A stretch of DNA of 64,000 nt from Streptomyces cinerochromogenes (lineage in GTDB: Bacteria > Actinomycetota > Actinomycetes > Streptomycetales > Streptomycetaceae): assembly GCF_014648635.1 (NCBI RefSeq), contig NZ_BMRM01000009.1:186001-250000 (forward strand), in the 5' to 3' direction. Of this stretch, positions 41,398 to 49,052 are shown one piece after another. How positions within the stretch are numbered: the first letter of the stretch is position 1; every line of letters starts with the position of its first letter. The notes under the pieces are model-generated. The model saw nothing but the letters and a program-made list of their open reading frames with translations, had not been told where the DNA came from and made no database searches. Both the position numbers and the translations under genes were made by a program.

Positions 41398-41780
41398 TGT
41401 CGAGACAACTGCCGAGGCAGATTCTGACCTTCGTGGTGGTCGGTGCCGTGAACACGGCCACCTACTACTGTCTTTACCTGTTGTTCCTGACCCGGCTCCC
41501 CTACATCGCCGCGCACGTCCTGGCATTCCTGCTCAGTATGGTCGGGTCTTTTTTCCTGAACGCGCGCTTCACCTACCGGACGCGGCCCACCTGGCGGAAA
41601 TTCCTGCTGTTCCCGCTGACGAACGTCACCAATTTCCTGATCACGACGGCGGGTGTCTACCTGATCGTGGACGTGCTGCACGCCGGCAGCCGCTTCGCCC
41701 CGCTGCTCGCCTCGGCGGCGGCGATCCCGGTCACCTTCGTCGTCTCGCGCCGGGTGATGCTCCCGAAGGCGATTGCATAA
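41397..41780 (+). CDS. GtrA-family lipid-linked sugar flippase
   Basis: 127 aa from ATG 41397. Four TM helices: LTFVVVGAVNTATYYCLYLL, AAHVLAFLLSMVGSFFLNARF, LTNVTNFLITTAGVYLI and LLASAAAIPVTFVVSRRV. The motif SFFLNARFTYR is the GtrA signature. It is thought to flip the polyprenyl-phosphate sugar made by the preceding enzyme to the outside for YfhO. Its last codons overlap the -35 region of the argC promoter. Confidence 0.9.
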   Translation: MSRQLPRQILTFVVVGAVNTATYYCLYLLFLTRLPYIAAHVLAFLLSMVGSFFLNARFTYRTRPTWRKFLLFPLTNVTNFLITTAGVYLIVDVLHAGSRFAPLLASAAAIPVTFVVSRRVMLPKAIA

Positions 41781-41807
41781 ACGTGCAGCGATACGTATAG
41801 TCATGCC
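41772..41807 (+). promoter_or_regulatory. argC promoter with ARG boxes
   Basis: TTGCAT (41773-41778), 17-nt spacer, TATAGT (41796-41801). An ARG-box-like sequence, TGCATAAACGTGCA (41774-41787), and a second, weaker one, ATACGTATAGTCAT (41791-41804), cover the promoter, as for ArgR-repressed arginine operons. Confidence 0.7.
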
Positions 41808-41825
41808 ATCCAGAGGAGGGTGGAC

Positions 41826-42854
41826 ATGGCGGTACGTGCGGCGGTGGCCGGAGCGAGCGGATACGCGGGCGGAGAGGTCCTGCGTCTGCTCCTCGCGCAT
41901 CCCGAGGTCGAGATCGGTGCCCTGACCGGCAACTCCAACGCCGGGCAGCGGCTCGGCGCGCTCCAGCCGCACCTGCTGCCGCTGGCCGACCGCGTGCTGG
42001 CCGAGACCACGCCCGAGGCCCTCGCCGGGCACGACGTCGTCTTCCTCGCGCTGCCGCACGGACAGTCCGCCGCCGTCGCCGAGCAGCTCGGCCCCGACGT
42101 CCTCGTCATCGACATGGGCGCCGACTTCCGGCTGAAGGACCCGGCCGACTGGGAGGCCTTCTACGGCTCCCCGCACGCCGGCACCTGGCCCTACGGCCTG
42201 CCCGAACTGCCCGGCGCCCGCGCCGCGCTCACCGGGTCCCGGCGCATCGCGGTGCCCGGCTGCTACCCCACCGCCGTCTCCCTGGCCCTGTTCCCGGCCT
42301 ACGCGGCCCGGCTCGCCGAACCCGAGGCGGTGATCGTCGCCGCGTCCGGCACCTCCGGCGCGGGCAAGGCGCCCAAGCCGCACCTGCTCGGCAGCGAGGT
42401 CATGGGCTCCATGTCGCCGTACGGCGTCGGCGGCGGCCACCGGCACACCCCCGAGATGATCCAGAACCTCAGCGGGGTCGCGGGGGAGCGGGTCGCGGTC
42501 TCCTTCACGCCGACCCTCGCGCCGATGCCGCGCGGGATCCTGGCGACGTGCAGCGCGCCCGCCGCCGACGGAGTGACGGGGGAGTCCCTGCGGGCCGCCT
42601 ACGAGAAGGCCTACGCCGACGAGCCCTTCGTCCACCTGCTCCCCGAGGGCCGCTGGCCCGCGACGGCGTCCGTCCACGGTTCCAACGCCGTTCACGTGCA
42701 GGTCGCGTACGACGCCGCCGTGGGCCGCATCATCGCGATCAGCGCCATCGACAACCTGACCAAGGGCACCGCGGGCGGTGCCGTCCAGAGCATGAACCTC
42801 GCCCTGGGTCTCCCCGAGACCACCGGGCTTTCCACGATCGGAGTCGCACCGTGA
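41826..42854 (+). CDS. argC: N-acetyl-gamma-glutamyl-phosphate reductase
   Basis: 342 aa from ATG 41826, with GAGGAGGG 7-14 nt upstream. NADP-binding AVAGASGYAGGEVLRLLLAH and the catalytic Cys in VPGCYPTAVSLAL; also SGTSGAGKAP and GGGHRHTPEM. It reduces N-acetylglutamyl-5-phosphate to the semialdehyde, the third step of arginine synthesis. First gene of argCJBDR, in which neighbouring genes overlap or nearly so; transcribed from the ARG-box promoter at 41773-41801. Confidence 0.97.
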   Translation: MAVRAAVAGASGYAGGEVLRLLLAHPEVEIGALTGNSNAGQRLGALQPHLLPLADRVLAETTPEALAGHDVVFLALPHGQSAAVAEQLGPDVLVIDMGADFRLKDPADWEAFYGSPHAGTWPYGLPELPGARAALTGSRRIAVPGCYPTAVSLALFPAYAARLAEPEAVIVAASGTSGAGKAPKPHLLGSEVMGSMSPYGVGGGHRHTPEMIQNLSGVAGERVAVSFTPTLAPMPRGILATCSAPAADGVTGESLRAAYEKAYADEPFVHLLPEGRWPATASVHGSNAVHVQVAYDAAVGRIIAISAIDNLTKGTAGGAVQSMNLALGLPETTGLSTIGVAP

Positions 42855-44002
42855 GTGTCACGGCAGCCAAGGGATTCACGGCGGCGGGCATCGCCGCCGG
42901 GATCAAGGAGAACGGCAACCCCGACCTGGCCCTCGTGGTCAACAACGGGCCCCGCCGTGCCGCCGCGGGCGTCTTCACCTCCAACCGTGTGAAGGCCGCG
43001 CCGGTGCTGTGGTCCGAGCAGGTCCTCCGGAGCGGCCAGGTCTCGGCCGTCGTCCTCAACTCCGGCGGAGCCAACGCCTGTACCGGCCCCAAGGGCTTCC
43101 AGGACACCCACGCCACCGCCGAGAAGGCCGCCGAGGTGCTCGGCCGCGGCGCCGTCGAGGTCGCCGTCTGCTCCACCGGCCTCATCGGCGTCCTGCTCCC
43201 GATGGACAAGGTCCTCAAGGGCGTGGAGACGGCCGCCGCCGCCCTGAGCGAGCACGGCGGCGAGAAGGCCGCCATCGCCATCAAGACCACGGACACCGTC
43301 CACAAGACCGCCGTCGTCACCCGGGACGGCTGGACCGTCGGCGGCATGGCCAAGGGCGCCGGCATGCTCGCCCCGGGCCTCGCCACCATGCTGGTCGTCC
43401 TCACTACCGACGCCGACCTCGGCAGCGAGGACCTCGACAAGGCGCTGCGCGCGGCCACCAGGGTCACCTTCGACCGCGTCGACTCCGACGGCTGCATGTC
43501 CACCAACGACACGGTCCTGCTGCTCGCCTCCGGCGCCTCCGGCACCACCCCGGACCACACCGACTTCGCCGAGGCCGTACGGCAGGTCTGCGACGACCTC
43601 GGCCGGCAGCTCATCGGCGACGCCGAGGGCGCCAGCAAGGACATCAAGGTCGAGGTGATCAACGCGGCCAGCGAGGAGGACGCCGTCGAGGTGGGCCGCT
43701 CCATCGCCCGGAACAACCTCCTGAAGTGCGCGATCCACGGCGAGGACCCCAACTGGGGCCGAGTCCTCTCCGCGATCGGCACCACCGGCGCCGTCTTCGA
43801 GCCGGACCAGCTCAACGTCGCCATCAACGGCGTCTGGGTGTGCAAGAACGGGTCCGTCGGCGAGGACCGGGACCTGGTCGACATGCGCTACCGCGAGGTC
43901 CACATCGTCGCCGACCTCGCCGCGGGCACCGAGACCGCGACCATCTGGACCAACGACCTGACCGCCGACTACGTCCACGAGAACAGCGCCTACTCCTCAT
44001 GA
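42851..44002 (+). CDS. argJ: Bifunctional ornithine acetyltransferase / N-acetylglutamate synthase
   Basis: 383 aa from GTG 42851, overlapping the argC stop (GTGA). An Ntn-type enzyme made as a precursor: cleavage before the Thr in APGLATMLVVLTTD gives alpha and beta chains, with that Thr as nucleophile. LNSGGANACTGPKGFQ and DGCMSTNDTVLLLASG are typical. It recycles acetyl from N-acetylornithine to glutamate; whether it also uses acetyl-CoA cannot be read from sequence. No argA-type gene is in the window. Confidence 0.96.
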   Translation: MSVTAAKGFTAAGIAAGIKENGNPDLALVVNNGPRRAAAGVFTSNRVKAAPVLWSEQVLRSGQVSAVVLNSGGANACTGPKGFQDTHATAEKAAEVLGRGAVEVAVCSTGLIGVLLPMDKVLKGVETAAAALSEHGGEKAAIAIKTTDTVHKTAVVTRDGWTVGGMAKGAGMLAPGLATMLVVLTTDADLGSEDLDKALRAATRVTFDRVDSDGCMSTNDTVLLLASGASGTTPDHTDFAEAVRQVCDDLGRQLIGDAEGASKDIKVEVINAASEEDAVEVGRSIARNNLLKCAIHGEDPNWGRVLSAIGTTGAVFEPDQLNVAINGVWVCKNGSVGEDRDLVDMRYREVHIVADLAAGTETATIWTNDLTADYVHENSAYSS

Positions 44003-44910
44003 GCACTCGCAAGCACACCGCGCTCCCCAAGGCCCGGATCCTCGTCGAGGCGCTGCCCTGGCTCACCCGCCACCGCGGCAAGACCGTCGTCATCAAGTTC
44101 GGCGGCAACGCCATGGTGAACGAGGAGCTGAAGGCCGCCTTCGCCCAGGACGTCGTCTTCCTGCACCACGCCGGCCTCAAGCCGGTCGTCGTGCACGGCG
44201 GCGGCCCGCAGATCAACGCCGCCCTCGACCGGCACGGCATCGTCAGCGAGTTCAAGGCGGGCCTGCGCGTCACCACCGAGGACGCCATGGACGTCGTCCG
44301 CATGGTCCTCGCCGGACAGGTGCAGCGCGAGCTGGTCGGCCTGCTCAACCGGCACGGCCCGCTCGCCGTCGGCCTCACCGGCGAGGACGCGCACACCATG
44401 ACCGCCACCCGGCACACCCCCGAGATCGACGGGGAACCGGTCGACATCGGCCGGGTCGGCGAGATCACCGCGATCGACACCGGCGTGATCGAGGCGCTGC
44501 TGGCCGACGGCCGCATCCCGGTCGTCTCCTCGATCGCCCGCAGTCAGGACGACGGACATGTCTACAACGTCAATGCTGATACGGCGGCTGCGGCACTCGC
44601 TGCGGCACTGGGCGCCGAGACCCTCATGGTCCTCACCGACGTCGAGGGCCTCTACGAGGACTGGCCGAACTCCGACGAGGTGATCAGCCGCCTCACCGCC
44701 TCGCAGCTGGAGAAGCTGCTGCCGGAGCTGAGTTCCGGCATGGTGCCGAAGATGGAGGGCTGCCTGCACGCCGTACGCAACGGCGTGACCACCGCCCGCG
44801 TCATCGACGGCCGGGTCCAGCACTCGATCCTGCTGGAGATCTTCACGGACGAAGGCATCGGCACCATGGTCGTGCCCGACGAGACCGCCGACGGACAGGG
44901 GGAGTCATGA
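43999..44910 (+). CDS. argB: Acetylglutamate kinase
   Basis: 303 aa from ATG 43999, overlapping argJ by 4 nt. Amino-acid-kinase fold: VVIKFGGNAMVNEELKAAFA, VVVHGGGPQINAAL, YNVNADTAAAALAAALGAET and LTDVEGLYEDW. It phosphorylates N-acetylglutamate. The short N-terminal extension (STRKHTALPKARILVEALPW) is of the type associated with arginine feedback-inhibited hexameric enzymes. Coupled to argD by an ATGA overlap. Confidence 0.97.
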   Translation: MSTRKHTALPKARILVEALPWLTRHRGKTVVIKFGGNAMVNEELKAAFAQDVVFLHHAGLKPVVVHGGGPQINAALDRHGIVSEFKAGLRVTTEDAMDVVRMVLAGQVQRELVGLLNRHGPLAVGLTGEDAHTMTATRHTPEIDGEPVDIGRVGEITAIDTGVIEALLADGRIPVVSSIARSQDDGHVYNVNADTAAAALAAALGAETLMVLTDVEGLYEDWPNSDEVISRLTASQLEKLLPELSSGMVPKMEGCLHAVRNGVTTARVIDGRVQHSILLEIFTDEGIGTMVVPDETADGQGES

Positions 44911-46112
44911 GCAACCAGGAGCTGACCCAGCGGTGGCAGGGCGCGCTCATGGACAACTACGGCACCCCGCGCCTGCCGCTGGTGCGCGGTGAGGGCGCCC
45001 GGCTCTGGGACGCCGACGGCAACGAGTACCTCGACTTCGTCGGCGGCATCGCCACCAACGCCCTCGGCCACGCCCACCCGGCGATCGTGGAGGCCGTCAG
45101 CCGGCAGATCGGCTCCCTCGGCCATGTCTCCAACCTCTTCATGGCCGAGCCCACCATCGCGCTCGCCGAGCGGCTGCTGACGCTGTTCGGCCGCGAGGGC
45201 CGCGTCTTCTTCTGCAACTCCGGTGCCGAGGCCAACGAGGCCGCCTTCAAGATCGGCCGGCTCACCGGGCGCACCCACGTCGTCGCCACCCACGGCGGCT
45301 TCCACGGCCGGACGATGGGCGCGCTCGCGCTCACCGGCCAGCCCGCCAAGCAGGACCCCTTCCGGCCGCTGCCCGGCGAGGTCACCCACGTCCCCTACGG
45401 CGACGCCCAGGCGCTGGCCGCCGCGGTCACCGAGGACACCGCCCTGGTGATCATCGAGCCGATCCAGGGCGAGAACGGCGTGGTCGTGCCCCCGGCCGGC
45501 TACCTCAAGGCGGCCCGCGCGATCACCGCCGCCACCGGGGCGCTGCTGGTCCTGGACGAGGTGCAGACCGGCGTCGGCCGGACCGGCACCTGGTTCGCCT
45601 ACCAGGCCCACGAGGGCGTGCTGCCCGACGTCGTCACCCTCGCCAAGCAACTGGGCGGCGGGCTGCCGCTCGGCGCGACCGTGGCCTTCGGCCGGGCCGC
45701 CGACCTGCTCCGGCCCGGCCTGCACGGCACCACCTTCGGCGGCAACCCGGTCGCCTGCGCCGCCGGACTCGCCGTGCTCGACACCATCGAGAACGAGGGC
45801 CTGCTCGACAACGCCAAGCGGCAGAGCGAGCGGCTGCGGCACGGAATCGAGGCGCTGGACCACCCGTTGATCGATTATGTCCGGGGTGCGGGCCTGCTCC
45901 TGGGTATCGTGCTCACCGGGCCGCGCGCACCGCAGGTGCAGCAGGCGGCCCAGGAGGCCGGTTTCCTGGTGAACGCGCCCGCCCCCGACGTCGTACGGCT
46001 CATGCCGCCGCTGAATCTCCGCGACGACGAGGCGGGTGCGCTGCTCCGGGCGCTGCCCGGCATCCTCGACGCAGCCAACCCTGTGGATGGGGACGGACGA
46101 TCCGGAGAATGA
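44907..46112 (+). CDS. argD: Acetylornithine aminotransferase
   Basis: 401 aa. Fold-type I, class III PLP aminotransferase: FCNSGAEANEAAFKIGR, GGFHGRTMGALALTGQ, VLDEVQTGVGRTGTWFAYQ, the PLP lysine in TLAKQLGGGLPLGA, and GTTFGGNPVACAAGLAV. It converts N-acetylglutamate semialdehyde to N-acetylornithine. Start ATG 44907 overlaps argB. The stop lies 7 bp before argR. Confidence 0.97.
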   Translation: MSNQELTQRWQGALMDNYGTPRLPLVRGEGARLWDADGNEYLDFVGGIATNALGHAHPAIVEAVSRQIGSLGHVSNLFMAEPTIALAERLLTLFGREGRVFFCNSGAEANEAAFKIGRLTGRTHVVATHGGFHGRTMGALALTGQPAKQDPFRPLPGEVTHVPYGDAQALAAAVTEDTALVIIEPIQGENGVVVPPAGYLKAARAITAATGALLVLDEVQTGVGRTGTWFAYQAHEGVLPDVVTLAKQLGGGLPLGATVAFGRAADLLRPGLHGTTFGGNPVACAAGLAVLDTIENEGLLDNAKRQSERLRHGIEALDHPLIDYVRGAGLLLGIVLTGPRAPQVQQAAQEAGFLVNAPAPDVVRLMPPLNLRDDEAGALLRALPGILDAANPVDGDGRSGE

Positions 46113-46119
46113 GACGACG

Positions 46120-46665
46120 ATGAGCGAGGCGCAGGACCACGAGCCGGGGGCGGGGGCCGGGCCGGCGGTGCCCCAGACCCGCACCGCACGGCACCGCCGG
46201 ATCGTGGACATCCTCAACCGGCAGCCGGTGCGGTCGCAGAGCCAGCTGGCGAAGCTGCTCGCCGACGACGGGCTGAACGTCACACAGGCGACGCTCAGCC
46301 GGGATCTCGACGAGCTGAACGCCGTGAAGATCCGCAACACCGACGGCGACCTGATCTACGCGGTGCCGAGCGAGGGCGGCTTCCGCACGCCGCGCGCCCC
46401 GCTGGGGGAGTCGGCGAAGGAGGAACGGATGCGGCGGCTCTCCCAGGAGCTGCTCATCTCCGCGGAGGCCTCGGCGAACCTGGTGGTCCTGCGGACCCCG
46501 CCCGGCGCCGCCCAGTTCCTCGCCTCCGCCATCGACCAGGCGGAACTGCACGACATCCTCGGCACCATCGCCGGCGACGACACGCTGCTGCTCATCAGCC
46601 GGGACCCCACCGGCGGGCAGGCGCTCGCGGACCATCTGCTGCGGCTGGCGCAGAACGGGCACTGA
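46120..46665 (+). CDS. argR: Arginine repressor
   Basis: 181 aa from ATG 46120. N-terminal winged HTH (RIVDILNRQPVRSQSQLAKL, then NVTQATLSRDLDELNAVKI) and a C-terminal oligomerisation/arginine-binding domain (LISAEASANLVVLRTPPGAA, then HDILGTIAGDDTLLLISRD). ArgR hexamers with arginine bind ARG boxes; such boxes are visible at argC (41772-41807) and argG (61021-61060). Encoded last in the operon it represses, which makes an autoregulatory loop. Confidence 0.95.
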   Translation: MSEAQDHEPGAGAGPAVPQTRTARHRRIVDILNRQPVRSQSQLAKLLADDGLNVTQATLSRDLDELNAVKIRNTDGDLIYAVPSEGGFRTPRAPLGESAKEERMRRLSQELLISAEASANLVVLRTPPGAAQFLASAIDQAELHDILGTIAGDDTLLLISRDPTGGQALADHLLRLAQNGH

Positions 46666-46704
46666 CCGCATGCGGGGCCCGGCGTACCGGCGCAGAATGG
46701 GCAT

Positions 46705-47361
46705 GTGATCTTCCACGGCGGGCGGGCGGGGGGACGGGCAATCCCCTGGCGGCCGTCCGACGTATACAGAGGTGTGTCGGGATACCGGTCCCCCGTCGGC
46801 CCCCTCCCGGACGAGGCTCTGCTGTCCGGGCTGGTCGCCGGGGATCCGGAGCTGGCCGCGATCTTCGTACGGAGGTTCCAGCACCGGGTCTTCGGCGTGG
46901 CGATGGCCGTCACCAGGGACCAGCAGCTCGCCGAGGACGTCGCCCAGCAGACGTTCGAGCGCGCATGGCGTCATGCCCAGATCTACGACTCGCGCCGCGG
47001 CTCGGTCATGACCTGGCTGACGGCCATCGCGCACAACCTGGCCGTCGATGCCGTCCGTGCCCGGCGGACGGAGCCGATGGCCCCGGAGGACCTCGAGGAT
47101 CTCCTGGACACCGTCACCGCGACCCCCGAGGAGTGGGCCCTGGCCGACGAGGCCTCCGCCCAGGTCCGGGCCGCCCTGGCCCGGCTGCCACGGGAGCAGG
47201 CCAGGGCGCTGATGATGGCCGGCATCTACGGCATGACGGCCCAGCAGGTCGCCGACGCGGAACGGATCCCGCTGGGTACTGCCAAGACGCGGATCAGGAC
47301 GGCGATGGCGCGTCTGCGCACCGTCGTCGCGCCGGCGAAGCGAGGCGACCATGTCCGGTGA
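46705..47361 (+). CDS. SigK-like extracytoplasmic-function sigma factor
   Basis: 218 aa if started at GTG 46705; GTG 46774 is another possibility, since TATACA (46763-46768) just upstream could be a -10 of a leaderless mRNA. Sigma-2 region FVRRFQHRVFGVAMAVTRDQ, then DVAQQTFERAWRHAQIYDSR. Sigma-4 region ALARLPREQARALMMAGIYG, then MTAQQVADAERIPLGTAKTR. Resemblance is to actinobacterial SigK-type factors. The downstream gene overlaps by 11 nt and encodes its anti-sigma factor. Signal unknown. Confidence 0.88.
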   Translation: MIFHGGRAGGRAIPWRPSDVYRGVSGYRSPVGPLPDEALLSGLVAGDPELAAIFVRRFQHRVFGVAMAVTRDQQLAEDVAQQTFERAWRHAQIYDSRRGSVMTWLTAIAHNLAVDAVRARRTEPMAPEDLEDLLDTVTATPEEWALADEASAQVRAALARLPREQARALMMAGIYGMTAQQVADAERIPLGTAKTRIRTAMARLRTVVAPAKRGDHVR

Positions 47362-48124
47362 CGCGAACTGCGAGCGGCTGCGGGAGGTCGGCCCCGAGCT
47401 GGCGCTGGGCGTACTGTCCGGCCGGGAGCGGGCCGAGGCGGTCGCCCACCTGGACCGGTGCGCGGAGTGCCGGGAGTACGTCCGGCAGCTCACCCTGGTC
47501 GGCGACCGGCTGGTCGGCCTGCTGCCGGACCGCGAGCCGCCGCCCGGCTTCGAGACCCGGGTGGCGCGCGTCCTCGCCCGGCAGACCCCGGCGTCCGAGG
47601 GGCAGCGGTCGGCCCGCGCCCTCGGCCGCACCCGCCGCGGCCTGTGGCAGGGCGCCCGGCGGGCCAGGGTCCGGCTCGCCGCGGCCGCTGCCGCGCTCGC
47701 CGTCGCCGCCGGATTCGCCGGCTGGGCCGTCGGCACCGTCGTCGAGCAGGTCACCGCCGCACCGCCGCCCGCCGTCGAGTCCGAGCCCGTGCTCGTCGGC
47801 GACATGACCGCGGCCGGGCACGGCGGAGAGCCCGTCGGCGAGGTCTACGCCCACCCCGGCACCCCCGCCTGGATCTTCGTGTCCGTCGCCCTCACCCGCC
47901 CCGGCACCCGGTACACCGGAACGGTCACCTGTCTGCTGGAGCGCGCCGACGGCGCGAGCGTCCGGGCCGGCGCCTTCGCGCTGCGCGACGGACACGGCAA
48001 CTGGGGAATCGCGCTCTCCGAGGACCTCAACCGCTACTCCGGTGCCCGTCTGACCTCGTCCGACGGCACCGTCCTCGCCACCGCGCAGCTGCGGAAGGCG
48101 CAGGTGCTGACCCCCGAGACGTGA
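47351..48124 (+). CDS. Zinc-associated anti-sigma factor (RskA-like)
   Basis: 257 aa from ATG 47351, 11 nt inside the sigma gene. The N-terminal ZAS-type region has HLDRCAECREYVRQL (HxxxCxxC) for sigma binding. One TM helix at about residues 110-130 (AAAAAALAVAAGFAGWAVGTV), then an extracytoplasmic RskA-type domain (VYAHPGTPAWIFVSVALTRP, then GTVTCLLERADG). Such proteins hold the sigma factor at the membrane and are cut by proteases on stimulation, often redox. Together with the sigma gene it is a complete switch. Confidence 0.9.
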   Translation: MSGDANCERLREVGPELALGVLSGRERAEAVAHLDRCAECREYVRQLTLVGDRLVGLLPDREPPPGFETRVARVLARQTPASEGQRSARALGRTRRGLWQGARRARVRLAAAAAALAVAAGFAGWAVGTVVEQVTAAPPPAVESEPVLVGDMTAAGHGGEPVGEVYAHPGTPAWIFVSVALTRPGTRYTGTVTCLLERADGASVRAGAFALRDGHGNWGIALSEDLNRYSGARLTSSDGTVLATAQLRKAQVLTPET

Positions 48125-48134
48125 ACCGTGCCGC

Positions 48135-49052
48135 TCACCCACCGCGGCGCGGGACGGGCAGTGCCGTCTCCAGCGCGGCGACCAGTGCGGCGAGGCCGGG
48201 CCGGGCCGGCGGATCGGCGCGCAGACAGCCGTCGACGGCTGCCGCGAGGGCCGGCGGCAGGCGCCGCCGGGACCGGATCGGCGGCACCTCCCGCTCCAGC
48301 TGCGGGTACCGGTCGCCCGGGTCCCCGGTGCCGCTCTTGTCGTCCGGCTCGTCACCGGGGTACCCGGCGTACGGCCGGTGCGCCGTCCCGCCGGTCGTGC
48401 GGCACGCGAAGGGCAGGTCACCGCACGCGACCTCGTACAGGGTGGCACCGATGCCCCACACGTCGGCGGCGGCTGTGAGCATCCCGCCGCGGGCCTGCTC
48501 GGGGGAGAGACGGCAGCAGGTGCCCACCCCGGCCGGGGCCGGCCCGGGAGGCCGCGCGACGCTCAGGTCCAGCACCTTCGCAAGGCCCCGGTCCACCACC
48601 ACGTTCGACGGCTTGAGGTCCAGGTGCAGCAGGCCCCGGCCGTGCAGGTAGTGGACGGCGGAGCACAACTGCACCCCGAGGAGCGCCACATCGGCCGCGG
48701 ACGCCCGGCGCCGCAGCCGGTGCAGCAGGTGGGAGAGCGTCTCACCGGTCAGCGCCTCCAGGACGACGACCGGCTCGGGCGCGTCGAAGACGTCGTAGGC
48801 ACGGACCAGGTGGGGGTGGGTGAACCCGAGCAGCCACCGCCCCTCGCGCAGCAGCCGCTCGCCCAGCCGCCGGTCGCCCCGCCGGTCCGGGCGCACGGTC
48901 TTGAGCACGCACCGGCAGTCGCGTTCCTCGCTCCAGGCGTCGTAGACGTCGAGCCAGCCGGTGCGGGCGAGCCCCGCCAGGATCCGGTAGCCCGGGACCG
49001 GTTCCGTGCCCGGGGCCGGCGGCGGGGTGTCCGGCGCGGCGGTGGCGTTCAC
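48135..49052 (-). CDS. Serine/threonine-protein-kinase-fold protein in the His-rich-peptide locus
   Basis: 305 aa from GTG 49052, overlapping the ABC transporter stop by 4 nt. Kinase motifs: Lys in CVLKTV (beta-3), HLDLKPSNVV (catalytic loop, Asp at about residue 145), VLDLSVA in place of DFG, SPEQARGG in place of APE, and ADVWGIGATLYEVACGDLPF. The Gly-rich loop is degenerate (LAGLARTGWLDVY). No TM or extracellular sensor is present, unlike PknB-type kinases, so it is cytoplasmic. It is cotranscribed with the exporter and probably with the His-rich peptide, so a role in modifying the peptide or gating the exporter is possible but unproven. Confidence 0.8.
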   Translation of the reverse strand: MNATAAPDTPPPAPGTEPVPGYRILAGLARTGWLDVYDAWSEERDCRCVLKTVRPDRRGDRRLGERLLREGRWLLGFTHPHLVRAYDVFDAPEPVVVLEALTGETLSHLLHRLRRRASAADVALLGVQLCSAVHYLHGRGLLHLDLKPSNVVVDRGLAKVLDLSVARPPGPAPAGVGTCCRLSPEQARGGMLTAAADVWGIGATLYEVACGDLPFACRTTGGTAHRPYAGYPGDEPDDKSGTGDPGDRYPQLEREVPPIRSRRRLPPALAAAVDGCLRADPPARPGLAALVAALETALPVPRRGG

